The notes: a model not told the origin generated them from the sequence alone. A stretch of DNA of 64,000 bases from Hyphomicrobiales bacterium (GCA_900472395.1 UCHV01000007.1:331488-395487); one strand, 5' to 3'; positions 56,318 to 64,000 are shown, counted from the stretch's first letter. A program made the numbers and translations.

Positions 56318-56998
56318 ATGGCCAAGACCAAGAAACTGTTCATCGTCGGCGACAGTGCTTTCGCTGAAATTGCCTTCGAATATTTCACGCATGATTCAGA
56401 CTACGAGGTTCTGGGCTTTGCCGTGGAATCCGCCTATCTCACGAAGACGGAGCTGTTCGGCCTGCCGGTGGTGGCGCTCGAGGAGATCGAACAGCATTTC
56501 GATCCTGCCGATACCGAGTTTTATGCAGCGCTCGTCTATAGTCAGATGAACAGGTTGCGCACCCGCCTTTACAAGACCGTGAAGGGCAGGGGGTACACTC
56601 CCGCCAGCTATATCAGCAGTCGCGCCTTCGTATGGCGCAACGTCAAGCTCGGCGAACATTGCTTTATCTTTGAAGACAATACCGTCCAGCCCTTCGTCAC
56701 ATTAGGCGACAACGTCGTTTTGTGGAGCGGCAATCATATTGGCCATCACAGCAGTGTCGGCGATAACTGCTTCATTTCTTCCCATGTCGTGCTGTCGGGA
56801 TTCACCTCGGTGGGGGAAAACTCCTTCCTCGGTGTCAATGCGACGGCGGCAAACAATCTTTCCATCGGTGCCGACAACTGGGTTGGCCCGGCAACGACGA
56901 TCATGAAGGACACGGCCGAAAACGCCCTCTACAAGACGGACAATGCCGAACCCATCAAAATCCCCGCTCGTCGCTTTTTCAAAATCAAGGACGATTGA
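56318..56998 (+). CDS. NeuD/PglD-type sugar O/N-acyltransferase
   Basis: 226 residues. The N-terminal NAD-fold-like PglD domain (KKLFIVGDSAFAEIAFEYF) is followed by a left-handed beta-helix of hexapeptide repeats (KLGEHCFIFEDNTVQPFVTLGDNVVLWSGNHIGHHSSVGDN ...), with the likely catalytic His in HIGHHS. These enzymes usually acetylate an amino group of a nucleotide-activated amino sugar, which would complete a 3-acetamido-3,6-dideoxyhexose. It starts 25 bp after the methyltransferase. Confidence 0.87.
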   Translation: MAKTKKLFIVGDSAFAEIAFEYFTHDSDYEVLGFAVESAYLTKTELFGLPVVALEEIEQHFDPADTEFYAALVYSQMNRLRTRLYKTVKGRGYTPASYISSRAFVWRNVKLGEHCFIFEDNTVQPFVTLGDNVVLWSGNHIGHHSSVGDNCFISSHVVLSGFTSVGENSFLGVNATAANNLSIGADNWVGPATTIMKDTAENALYKTDNAEPIKIPARRFFKIKDD

Positions 56999-57001
56999 CT
57001 A

Positions 57002-57925
57002 ATGGATTGGATAAAGCGCGGAGTCGTCTGGACGCCATCGGGAGATCTCTGGTGGGCGCGCAAATACGCAACCTGCCCGACCCCCTTTCGTCGGCAGGAC
57101 GGAACGCTGCGTCTTTTCATTCAGTGCCGGGACGAAAACAACGTCGGGCGGATCGGTTATGTGGACGTCGATCCAGAAGATCCATTGCGGGTATTGAAGG
57201 TTTCCGATGAGCCCGTTCTGGACTGCGGAGCACCTGGCGCTTTCGACGATAACGGCGTGTTCCAGACGACGGTGATACGGATGCCGGATGGCCGCGTGCT
57301 GATGTATTATGTCGGTTTCGAGCTATGCCACCACATTCGCTATCGCCTGCTGACAGGCCTTGCTGTCAGCCATGACGACGGCGACAGTTTCCAACGCGTA
57401 AAAGCCACACCTGTGCTGGAGCGATCATCCGCAGAGATGTATTTCCGCTGCGGAAATTTCGTTTTGCCGCGCCAGGGTGGCGGTGTCCGCATGTGGTATG
57501 TGGCCGGTAGCGAATGGGAAGAGATCGATGGAAAGTCCATGCCGATCTACGATATCCGCTACATCGAGTCCGATGACGGCATAACATGGCCAGAAGAGGG
57601 GCGTGTGGTCCTGCCCGTCGATCTGGCCAGAGAACACGGCTTCGGGCGCCCCTACATCATCGACGAAGCCGGCCTTTTTCGCATGTTCTATAGCATCCGC
57701 GGCCGGTTTCCGCGCGCCTACCATCTCGGTTATGCGGAATCCCCGGATGGCCTCAACTGGACGCGCAAGGATGAAGAGATGAACCTCGAAGCCTCCGCAG
57801 AAGGCTGGGACAGTGAATCCGTCGAATATTCGGCGGTTGTTGAAAGCGCCGGCCGCACCTTCTGCTTCTATAACGGTAACGATTTTGGCGTCACCGGTTT
57901 CGGCCTTGCGGAACTCCAGCCATGA
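57002..57925 (+). CDS. Five-bladed beta-propeller glycosidase-like protein
   Basis: 307 residues, with GH32/GH43/GH130-like blade motifs: GAPGAFDDNGVFQTTVIRMPDGRVLMYYVGF, YIESDDGITWPEEGRVVLPV, EHGFGRPYIIDEAG, LGYAESPDGLNWTRKDEE. No signal peptide, so it is cytosolic. Proteins of this type occur in O-antigen and glycan clusters where their activity is mostly unproven. It starts 3 bp after the acyltransferase and its stop overlaps the following gene by 4 bp, so it is part of the same operon. Confidence 0.75.
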   Translation: MDWIKRGVVWTPSGDLWWARKYATCPTPFRRQDGTLRLFIQCRDENNVGRIGYVDVDPEDPLRVLKVSDEPVLDCGAPGAFDDNGVFQTTVIRMPDGRVLMYYVGFELCHHIRYRLLTGLAVSHDDGDSFQRVKATPVLERSSAEMYFRCGNFVLPRQGGGVRMWYVAGSEWEEIDGKSMPIYDIRYIESDDGITWPEEGRVVLPVDLAREHGFGRPYIIDEAGLFRMFYSIRGRFPRAYHLGYAESPDGLNWTRKDEEMNLEASAEGWDSESVEYSAVVESAGRTFCFYNGNDFGVTGFGLAELQP

Positions 57926-58875
57926 CTTCCCTTGAAATCCGACCTTACGACCCGTCCTGCGAGAAGGTGTGGGACCACTGGTGTGCCGGCACCGTGAACG
58001 CGACCCTGCTGCATACACGCCGGTTTCTGAGCTACCACGGTGATCGTTTCAACGATGCTTCGGTTCTCGTCTACGACGGGGAGAAGCTGATCGGACTCCT
58101 GCCTGCCGCGGTTTCGCCCGCCGATGCCGCTCATGTCGTCAGTCATCCGGGTGCGACCTATGGCGGCATTGTTCACGATGGTCGCCTGACCGGCCAAAGG
58201 ATGCTGGCAGCGTTTGATGCCATCCTCGGCTTTTATCGGGCCAAGGGGTTTTCGCGCCTGCTGTATAAGGCTGTTCCACACGGTTATTGCACCACGCCGG
58301 CGCAGGATGACCTCTATGCTTTGTTCCGGCTCGATGCCCGGCGCATCCGCTGCGATCTGTCTTCGACCATTGACCTTGCCAATCGTCGGCCTTTGTCCGA
58401 GCGCCGGCGCCGCAGCCTGAAAAAGGCACTGAAATCGGTGTGTATATCGTCAGACATTGCACGCCTGCCGGGGCTCTGGGCGGTTCTGCATGGCAATCTG
58501 GAGCGGAAGCACGGGGCGCGGCCGGTTCACACGCTCGAGGAGATCACGCTTCTGGCAAGCCGTTTCCCCGAGCTGATCCAGATGCGCTGCGCGGTGATCG
58601 ACGAGACGGTCGTTGCCGGCGTACTCTTGTTCCTGTCGGCAAATCTGTGGCACGCGCAGTATATCGCTTCCAGCGAGCAAGGTTATGCCGTTTCGGCGCT
58701 GGATGCCGTTTTCGATGCGGTTATCGAGGAAGCCGGCGACCGTGGTGCCCGTTATTTCGATTTCGGCACCAGCAACGAAGATGGCGGTCGCGTGCTGAAT
58801 GAAGGACTTTACGGTTTCAAGACCGAGTTCGGCGGCGGCGGCATGGCCCACGAGTTCTACGAACTGTCTTTTTAG
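57922..58875 (+). CDS. FemAB/GNAT-like acyltransferase (BioF2-like)
   Basis: 317 residues with two GNAT-like halves: EKLIGLLPAAVS, PGATYGGIVHDGR, KALKSVCISSD, VVAGVLLFLSANLWHAQYIAS and DFGTSNEDGGRVLNEGLYGFKTEFGG. This arrangement is that of FemAB/BioF2-type acyl- or aminoacyl-transferases found in polysaccharide clusters. It could add an acyl or aminoacyl group to the amino sugar. It overlaps the glycosidase-like gene by 4 bp and is the last plus-strand gene of this operon; the next gene is on the other strand. Confidence 0.78.
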   Translation: MTSLEIRPYDPSCEKVWDHWCAGTVNATLLHTRRFLSYHGDRFNDASVLVYDGEKLIGLLPAAVSPADAAHVVSHPGATYGGIVHDGRLTGQRMLAAFDAILGFYRAKGFSRLLYKAVPHGYCTTPAQDDLYALFRLDARRIRCDLSSTIDLANRRPLSERRRRSLKKALKSVCISSDIARLPGLWAVLHGNLERKHGARPVHTLEEITLLASRFPELIQMRCAVIDETVVAGVLLFLSANLWHAQYIASSEQGYAVSALDAVFDAVIEEAGDRGARYFDFGTSNEDGGRVLNEGLYGFKTEFGGGGMAHEFYELSF

Positions 58876-58897
58876 GCATGCCGGCCACCGGCCTCTC

Positions 58898-60289
58898 TCA
58901 CCACGTTCGCACTTGTCCGTCCGTGTGGAATTCCACGCATGTCGTGGCGTAGGGAAAACTCGCCCGGCGTTTGTCGGCAAAAATCTGTGCCGACCTGGCG
59001 AATGCCTGGTCGAGGTTGTAGCTCGATTCCGAATTGTGCAGGCATGGCGCATCGACGATGATCGCCTCTTCGCCGGCATCGCCCACCTTGAGGCACACTT
59101 CGGATCCATACATGTGAAAACCGAGCTCGGGCTCAAGTCCGGCAATTCCGCCGTTGCGCACCGGAAATGCCAGTACGATTTCATCGAGGCTGACAGCACG
59201 TGCCGGAAGTTCATGCGGCGTTTCAAGCGTGTTGCGGCGGTCCAGCACCTTTCCGGCGCGCTCGAATTTTTCAGTTCCGGCCTGAACCACGCCGAACACG
59301 CCGGCAATGCCGACCGGGCCAAACGCCTGCTCGGCCGCATCGATACCGGCAATGAGCTTGTCGTCCCATCCTTCCGGCAGATAGATGTCCTGGTGCAGCA
59401 GCACGATCACATCCTTTACCTGCGCCGCTCGCCCCAAGCCGGTGCGCAGCGCATCCGCGGCGCTCGTCGCGCCGGTGACGGGAATAACGTCGTGTCGGCC
59501 GTTGCGGAAAATCGGTGAGGCGAGAAGGTTGTCCTGCAACTGGCGCAGATTGTTGACTGCGGCGACGAAGGTGATGCCGCGCTCGCTGGCTTGCGCCTTA
59601 ACCATGGGGCGGCCGGTGCAGACATAGCGCCGGGTCTGCATCTTCTGCAGAAGGAAATTGACGTTCAGCTTCAGATGTTGTGCGATCGGCGCAATCGCCT
59701 CCGCCATTCCCGGCGGGATCTCGTCGCGCTCCGCATTGGTGAATTGCGGCATCAGGCCGGCATCGAGAAACAGCTTCTGGATATTGGCCGTGCCGAAGAG
59801 ATGGACGGTGTCTCGCTTGAGCGGGCCTTCTTCGTGGACCTGTATATCGCCGGCAATCAGCGAAGCGAGACTATCGAAATGCTGGGCATTTTCAACGGCG
59901 GCGATGAAGCGGCCCTGCGGTGTAAGAAGCGGAACGAGCTTGCGAAGGACGCTGGCAGGATCACGCATGGTCTGCAGTATGCCGTCGAGCACGATGCAAT
60001 CGGTGCTGCCGGGTTCGATCGGCGGCAATTCGTTTTCGACATCGAGAATGTGCACGGCATCGAGAACTTCGCGAGCATGTGGCGCCATGGCCGCATCGGC
60101 AACGATACCGGTGACAACGGCATCCGGACGCATGTGCTTGATCCGATGGCCGAAGCGACCGTCGCCACAAGCGATATCGAGAATGGTCCGGTCTTGTGGG
60201 CGAACCTCCTGCAGCAGGCCTTCGTTGATACTGCCGAAATAGCCGTCATCCAGCAGTCGGTCTGCGCCGTGAAAGTTGTTGTCGTCCAA
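58898..60289 (-). CDS. Methyltransferase-glycosyltransferase fusion
   Basis: 463 residues from TTG 60289, which has GGAG six bases upstream; the frame is open to 60325 without a better start. Residues ~1-210 form a class I methyltransferase (RTILDIACGDGRFGH, IVADAAMA, LDGILQTMRDP). Residues ~240-463 resemble a GT-A domain (ITFVAAVNNLRQLQDNLLAS, DVIVLLHQDIYLPEGWDDKL, a late EVCLKVGDAGEEAIIVD). It converges on the acyltransferase with 22 bp between stops. The combination suggests that one protein methylates and transfers, or modifies a transferred sugar. Confidence 0.75.
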   Translation of the reverse strand: MDDNNFHGADRLLDDGYFGSINEGLLQEVRPQDRTILDIACGDGRFGHRIKHMRPDAVVTGIVADAAMAPHAREVLDAVHILDVENELPPIEPGSTDCIVLDGILQTMRDPASVLRKLVPLLTPQGRFIAAVENAQHFDSLASLIAGDIQVHEEGPLKRDTVHLFGTANIQKLFLDAGLMPQFTNAERDEIPPGMAEAIAPIAQHLKLNVNFLLQKMQTRRYVCTGRPMVKAQASERGITFVAAVNNLRQLQDNLLASPIFRNGRHDVIPVTGATSAADALRTGLGRAAQVKDVIVLLHQDIYLPEGWDDKLIAGIDAAEQAFGPVGIAGVFGVVQAGTEKFERAGKVLDRRNTLETPHELPARAVSLDEIVLAFPVRNGGIAGLEPELGFHMYGSEVCLKVGDAGEEAIIVDAPCLHNSESSYNLDQAFARSAQIFADKRRASFPYATTCVEFHTDGQVRTW

Positions 60290-60433
60290 GGTCGTCTCCA
60301 CTCGGTTTGCCGCAGCTAACCGCAAAAACCTTGCCCGGGGCTAACGCGGCCATCCCGCCAGCGTCGCGCAAGTTCATTTATCTAGGTTGCGGACCGATAA
60401 ACGAGCCGATGCAGCATGAGGTTAGGCCAGGTC

Positions 60434-61357
60434 ATGACAAACGTATCCGCCACCGCCACATCGTCACGGCTGTTGCCGTTTGCCGGCGGCTGGGAGGCCC
60501 ACAAGGACCGGCGATGTATCTGGATCGTCACGCCGCAGAATTACACGCATAGCCAGGCCTTCGATGAAGTGGCGCAGTCGCTGCAGGGCGCCTGGCACGA
60601 GCTCGGCGGCTCACTGCCGATCGTGACCGAATTCAATCATTTCGCAGGTCGCTCGCCGATCATCTACGGCGGCAATCTTCTGCCGGAAGATATCATCCCG
60701 CATCTGCCGAAGGACAGCGTTATCGTCAATCTCGAGCAGGTGTCCGACGAAAGCAACTGGATCAATTCCAGGTACCTGACGATCCTCAAGAACTTCCCGG
60801 TTCTCGATTACAGTCCGCGCAATCGTGATCGCCTGATCTCCAAGGGTATCGAGCAGGCGGGGCTGCTGGAAATCGGTTACAGCGCCTGCCTGACCCGGAT
60901 CGTGCCAGCACCGGTGAAGGACGTCGATGTACTCTTTTACGGTTCTCTCAACCAGCGCCGCGCCGATATTCTGGCAGCGTTGCAACGGGCAGGGCTGGGG
61001 GTCGCGCACCTCTTCAACGTTTACGGCCGGGAGCGGGATGCGGCGATCGCGCGCTCCAAGGTGGTCATGAACATCCACCACTATAGCAGCAACGTTTTCG
61101 AGATCGTGCGGGTCTCCTATCTCCTGGCCAACCGCGTCTGTGTGCTGACGGAAGGCGATGCGGCCGATCCGGATGTCCTGCCGTTTCTGGATGGTCTCGG
61201 CATCGAGCCTTACGACAACCTGATCGACCGCTGCCTGCAGCTGATTTCCGATGAAGACGCCCGCACGGCCCTTCAGGAAAACGGGTTTCGCGTCATGTCC
61301 GCCCGCTCGCAGGCCAGAATGCTGCAGACCGTGATGACGGCCGGTGGCACGGCCTGA
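60434..61357 (+). CDS. Uncharacterised glycosyltransferase-like protein
   Basis: 307 residues from ATG 60434 (MTNVSATATSSR); ATG 60416 is an alternative. It has no signal peptide or membrane helix. The second half (DVLFYGSLNQRRADILAAL, VNMNIHHYSSNVFEIVRVSYLLANRVCVLTE, and so on) resembles the C-terminal nucleotide-binding half of GT-B enzymes, with the sugar-donor Glu in FEIVR. The first half is not recognised. I therefore call it GT-like with limited confidence. It is divergent from the methyltransferase-glycosyltransferase gene and ends at a strong terminator. Confidence 0.6.
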   Translation: MTNVSATATSSRLLPFAGGWEAHKDRRCIWIVTPQNYTHSQAFDEVAQSLQGAWHELGGSLPIVTEFNHFAGRSPIIYGGNLLPEDIIPHLPKDSVIVNLEQVSDESNWINSRYLTILKNFPVLDYSPRNRDRLISKGIEQAGLLEIGYSACLTRIVPAPVKDVDVLFYGSLNQRRADILAALQRAGLGVAHLFNVYGRERDAAIARSKVVMNIHHYSSNVFEIVRVSYLLANRVCVLTEGDAADPDVLPFLDGLGIEPYDNLIDRCLQLISDEDARTALQENGFRVMSARSQARMLQTVMTAGGTA

Positions 61358-61383
61358 TTGCCGGCTAGGTTTTAAAAATAAGA

Positions 61384-61419
61384 AAGCCCGGGCGAAGGAT
61401 ACCTCGCCCGGGCTTTTTT
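61384..61419 (+). terminator. Strong terminator between the GT-like gene and the OGT gene
   Basis: AAGCCCGGGCGA (61384-61395) and TCGCCCGGGCTT (61404-61415) form a perfect 12-bp stem with an 8-base loop and a T6 tail to 61419. A-rich bases upstream make it usable by both converging transcripts. Confidence 0.9.
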
Positions 61420-61469
61420 CTGCGCGTCGATCGAGGGCAACCCGTGTGGGAGTGCCCTCGATGTCTGTC

Positions 61470-63380
61470 TTACAGGAAACTCGTCTCGCGCGGCGGCAGT
61501 GCCGGCACGTCGATATGGTCCGGGCCCAGGCCGTTGCGGGCGCGCTCGGCCATCATCTCGAAACCGGCTTCGAGATGGCGGCAGAAACGTTCGGCATCGA
61601 AAAGCGGCTTGACGAAACGGTTCTGCTCCAGCCGCTCGCGGTAGGCGCGGGCCTTTTCCGGGTTTTCGTAAAGATCGACGGCCAGGCGGAAATATTCTTC
61701 CTCGTCCTTGGCGACCATTTCCGGAAGGTCGATGGCGCGCAGCAGGCTTTCCGTCACGCGTGAGGAGAAATGCGTTCCCTCTTTCGTCAACACCGGAAGG
61801 CCGGCCCACAGCTGTTCGGATGTCGTCGTGTGGCCATTACAGGGGAACGGGTCGAGGCCGACATCGGCAAGCGTGATGCGCGACAGATGCGCTTCGTAAG
61901 GCACCATCTTGGTAAAGACGATGCGGGTGCCATCGATACCCGAATTGGTGAACCTGCGCAGGATGTTGGTTTCGGCCTCGCGTGATTTCACCATCACCCA
62001 CAGCAGGCTCTTGGGCGTTGCCTTGAGAATGCGGGTCCACAGGTCGATCGTCTCGCGCGAGATTTTTCGTGTTGCGTTGAAGGACGCAAAAACGAAAGCG
62101 TCGTCCGCCAGGCCGGCCTCGGCGCGGGTGAACATGTCGGTCCTGGCGCGCGCCTGATTGGGATTGTTGGGCTGGTAATTTTCCGGCAGTCGGCAGAATT
62201 TTTCCCAGTAATGCGGCTTGGCTTTGTCGGGCAGGACCGAATGGTCGCCGATGATGTAGTCGAGATCGACATTGACCGTCGTTCCCGGGAAGCCGAGCCA
62301 TGCGACCTGAACCGGCGCGGCGGCCTTGTTGAGAATGTAGGCCCGACCGCCACGGGTATGGCCCTTCATCTCGACGAGAATGTCGATGTTGTGGTCCCGT
62401 ATGGTTTGAGCCGTCTCGTCGCTCGTCATGTCGCGGACGGAGACGACCTTGCCCCACTTCTCGCGGGATGCGCCGTCTTCCAGATGGGTCGGGTCGGTGT
62501 AGCAGAACAGCGTGATTTCGAAACGGTCGCGATCATGGGCTTCCATAACGGCGCCGCACAGTTTCATCGTCGCATGGTGCTGCCAGAAATCCGAGGACAG
62601 ATAACCGATGCGGATCTTCTTGCCCCAGGAATGCGGGGCGGTCAGACGTTGCTTCGGATGATCGGCCGGGAAGGCGTCGACCATGTGGCCGACCTTCTTG
62701 TTGATCGCCTCATCGGCAAGCCACATGAGGTTGTAGAAGGGGGAATCGACCTGCACCAGCTTCTCGACGTTGTTCTTGAGAATACGGTCCAGTTGCGGCT
62801 GCAGGCGCTGCATTTCGTCGTAATTGTTGATCTCGCGGTGGGAAACCAGATGCGCGATGATTACCGGCAAACTGTGCGGCATCTTGGCAAGCAGGGCGCC
62901 AAGGGCCGCGCGCTCGGTATTGTCTTCCGGCGAACCGGTCAGAAGCAGGAACGCGAGATTGTTGTGCTTGGTGTTTTCACTGGCCGCCAGAACGGGCAGG
63001 AACGCCCGGGTCACTTCCTTTTCGCCGCGCTTGAACAGCAGGCTGGCAATCATGAAGGCGAGATCGGGATCCCTGCCGGAACGCTGCAGAAGCGGCAGGC
63101 CGAGGCTGAGCGCGATATCGTCCTGCCCGACCTCCATGTAGAGCTTCATTGCTTCGATATAATGGTCTTCGGCACGCGATCCGCCCTGTTCCGCCGCCAA
63201 TGTGTATGTGCGGGCGGCCTCCTCTTTGAAGTTGAGGGCGACAAACGTTTTTGCCAGAAGAGCGTAGGTCTTCGCGTCCTTGGAGAAATCCAGCAGCTGG
63301 TTAAGAGAGCCCAGCGCTTCGGTGTAGCGACCGCGCTGAAAACTTTTGGAGGCATCGGCAAACAGGGTCTGCGGGGTCAA
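61470..63380 (-). CDS. TPR-containing O-GlcNAc-transferase-like protein (GT41/SPINDLY family)
   Basis: 636 residues from a TTG start at 63380 (MTPQTLFADASKSF, with GGAG seven bases upstream); the frame opens to 63452, but those residues are not family-like. N-terminal ~110 residues resemble TPR helices. The C-terminal ~380 residues carry the GT41 catalytic domain: IRIGYLSSDFWQHH, VEMKGHTRGGRAYILNKAAA, PVQVAWLGFPGTT, DYIIGDHSVLPD and the nucleotide-binding GLDPFPCNGHTTTSEQLWAG. This family adds sugars to Ser/Thr of proteins. It is divergent from the flagellin at 63690; an S. meliloti gene (SMc03036, between fliP and flaA) is the apparent equivalent. Confidence 0.85.
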   Translation of the reverse strand: MTPQTLFADASKSFQRGRYTEALGSLNQLLDFSKDAKTYALLAKTFVALNFKEEAARTYTLAAEQGGSRAEDHYIEAMKLYMEVGQDDIALSLGLPLLQRSGRDPDLAFMIASLLFKRGEKEVTRAFLPVLAASENTKHNNLAFLLLTGSPEDNTERAALGALLAKMPHSLPVIIAHLVSHREINNYDEMQRLQPQLDRILKNNVEKLVQVDSPFYNLMWLADEAINKKVGHMVDAFPADHPKQRLTAPHSWGKKIRIGYLSSDFWQHHATMKLCGAVMEAHDRDRFEITLFCYTDPTHLEDGASREKWGKVVSVRDMTSDETAQTIRDHNIDILVEMKGHTRGGRAYILNKAAAPVQVAWLGFPGTTVNVDLDYIIGDHSVLPDKAKPHYWEKFCRLPENYQPNNPNQARARTDMFTRAEAGLADDAFVFASFNATRKISRETIDLWTRILKATPKSLLWVMVKSREAETNILRRFTNSGIDGTRIVFTKMVPYEAHLSRITLADVGLDPFPCNGHTTTSEQLWAGLPVLTKEGTHFSSRVTESLLRAIDLPEMVAKDEEEYFRLAVDLYENPEKARAYRERLEQNRFVKPLFDAERFCRHLEAGFEMMAERARNGLGPDHIDVPALPPRETSFL

Positions 63381-63689
63381 AGGTAAACTCCACGAATTAT
63401 GGCCTACGGGAGCCGCCGCCGGCAAAAAACGGACTGCCCCCGTGCCTGCCATATTCGATCAAGCTTGCTCGAAGCCGGTGCACCAATGTGGGGAATGTGG
63501 CATTTTATAATATATTTTGGGGCCTGGTTTAAGGAATCCGAAATCATTGTCTGCGAGTGTCAGCCTCACATGACGGGTTTGGTTTTCTCCAGCGCGAGGA
63601 GCCGAGTGGGCATGAAGCCAGACGTCATCACCGGTATTTACAGCCCGGTATGTCCCCCACCGTATTCTGTTTAAAAGGGACTAAATTCT
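63381..63689. promoter_or_regulatory. Divergent region between the OGT-like gene and flagellin
   Basis: 309 bp. An AT-rich patch at 63498-63519 (TTTATAATATATTTT) contains a TATAAT at 63506 but no matching -35 at 17 bp, so I do not assign a promoter. A purine-rich AAAAGGGA near 63673 is the flagellin ribosome site. No coding frame was seen. Confidence 0.5.
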
Positions 63690-64000
63690 ATGACCAGCAT
63701 TCTCACCAACGCCGGCGCTATCTCTGCTCTGTCCACGTTGCGTTCGCTCAACTCCGAAATGGAAAACACCCAGGGCCGCATCTCGTCGGGCCTCAAGGTT
63801 GCAGACGCCAAGGACAACGCTGCTTACTGGTCGATCGCGACCACCATGCGTTCGGACAACAAGGCGCTCTCCACCGTTCAGGACGCGCTCGGCCTCGGCG
63901 CCGCCACCACCGACGTTGCTTCCACCGCTCTGAAGTCCTCGATCAGCGTCGTTGACGAAATCAAGGCGAAGATCACCGCTGCTTCCGAGCCGGGCGTTGA
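63690..64000 (+). CDS. flaA: Flagellin (3' end outside window)
   Basis: First 103 residues of a flagellin: MTSILTNAGAISALSTLRSLNSEMENTQGRISSGLKVADAKDNAAYWSIATTMRSDNKALS. This is the N-terminal D0/D1 coiled region, with the rhizobial TRISSGLKV-type motif. The filament subunit is secreted through the flagellar export gate. The rest lies beyond the right edge. As the first flagellin after fliP it corresponds in position to flaA of S. meliloti and Agrobacterium; the symbol is by synteny. Confidence 0.95.
   Translation, partial: MTSILTNAGAISALSTLRSLNSEMENTQGRISSGLKVADAKDNAAYWSIATTMRSDNKALSTVQDALGLGAATTDVASTALKSSISVVDEIKAKITAASEPGV

Noticed and set aside
63498..63519. TATAAT in an AT-rich patch upstream of flagellin
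   Set aside because: No matching -35 at suitable spacing, and rhizobial flagellin promoters are not simple consensus sites; not called as a promoter.

Overview
The window looks like a chromosome segment of an alphaproteobacterium of the family Rhizobiaceae (Rhizobium/Agrobacterium/Sinorhizobium relatives). The reasons are the high GC coding style, the linked acvB-lpiA pair, a che operon in the order icpA-cheS-cheY1-cheA-cheW-cheR-cheB-cheY2-cheD-cheT, the VisN/VisR regulator pair, and a flagellar order (fliF, visNR, flhB, fliG-fliN-fliM-motA, flgF-fliI ... fliP, flagellin) that I recognise from Sinorhizobium meliloti and Agrobacterium. I saw no IS element, prophage, integrase or CRISPR array.

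Region 1 (1-12.4 kb) is a mixed chromosomal stretch. It holds the 5' part of a large sodium-solute-symporter/PAS/histidine kinase (runs off the left edge), mscL, an aminotransferase, a polyprenyl-phosphate sugar transferase (ExoY/PssA type), a metallophosphoesterase, and a Wza-like plus Wzc-like pair for polysaccharide export. A membrane-anchored protein of unknown function and a His-rich secreted peptide follow. Region 2 (12.5-19.3 kb) is a compact housekeeping block: tRNA-Thr(GGT), murA, DUF2948, hisD, UPF0262, a low-molecular-weight phosphatase, infA, maf, yacG and tRNA-Phe(GAA). Region 3 (19.3-25.7 kb, minus strand) carries a flavoprotein, a TerC-family membrane protein, the acvB-lpiA operon for lysyl-phosphatidylglycerol turnover, and a 37-codon putative membrane peptide.

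Region 4 (26.2-52.9 kb) is a motility block. The ten-gene che operon begins with a soluble globin-fold receptor and ends with CheT. It is followed by fliF, the master regulators visN/visR, minus-strand flhB and its overlapping partner, minus-strand motA-fliM-fliN-fliG, and a long plus-strand operon flgF-fliI-unknown-flgB-flgC-fliE-flgG-flgA-flgI-motE-flgH-fliL-fliP with many 4-bp start/stop overlaps.

Region 5 (53.0-63.4 kb) is the most interesting part. Between fliP and the first flagellin gene lie about ten sugar-modification genes: a GT2 glycosyltransferase, a WxcM/FdtA-type 3,4-ketoisomerase, a DegT/FdtB-type aminotransferase, a methyltransferase, a NeuD/PglD-type acyltransferase, a glycosidase-fold protein, a FemAB/GNAT-like acyltransferase, a methyltransferase-glycosyltransferase fusion, an uncharacterised protein and a TPR-OGT (GT41/SPINDLY-like) transferase. 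I infer a flagellin glycosylation island that makes a dTDP-3-acylamino-3,6-dideoxyhexose, possibly methylated, and attaches it to Ser/Thr of the flagellin starting at 63690, which is cut by the right edge. The function is inferred from families and position, not shown.
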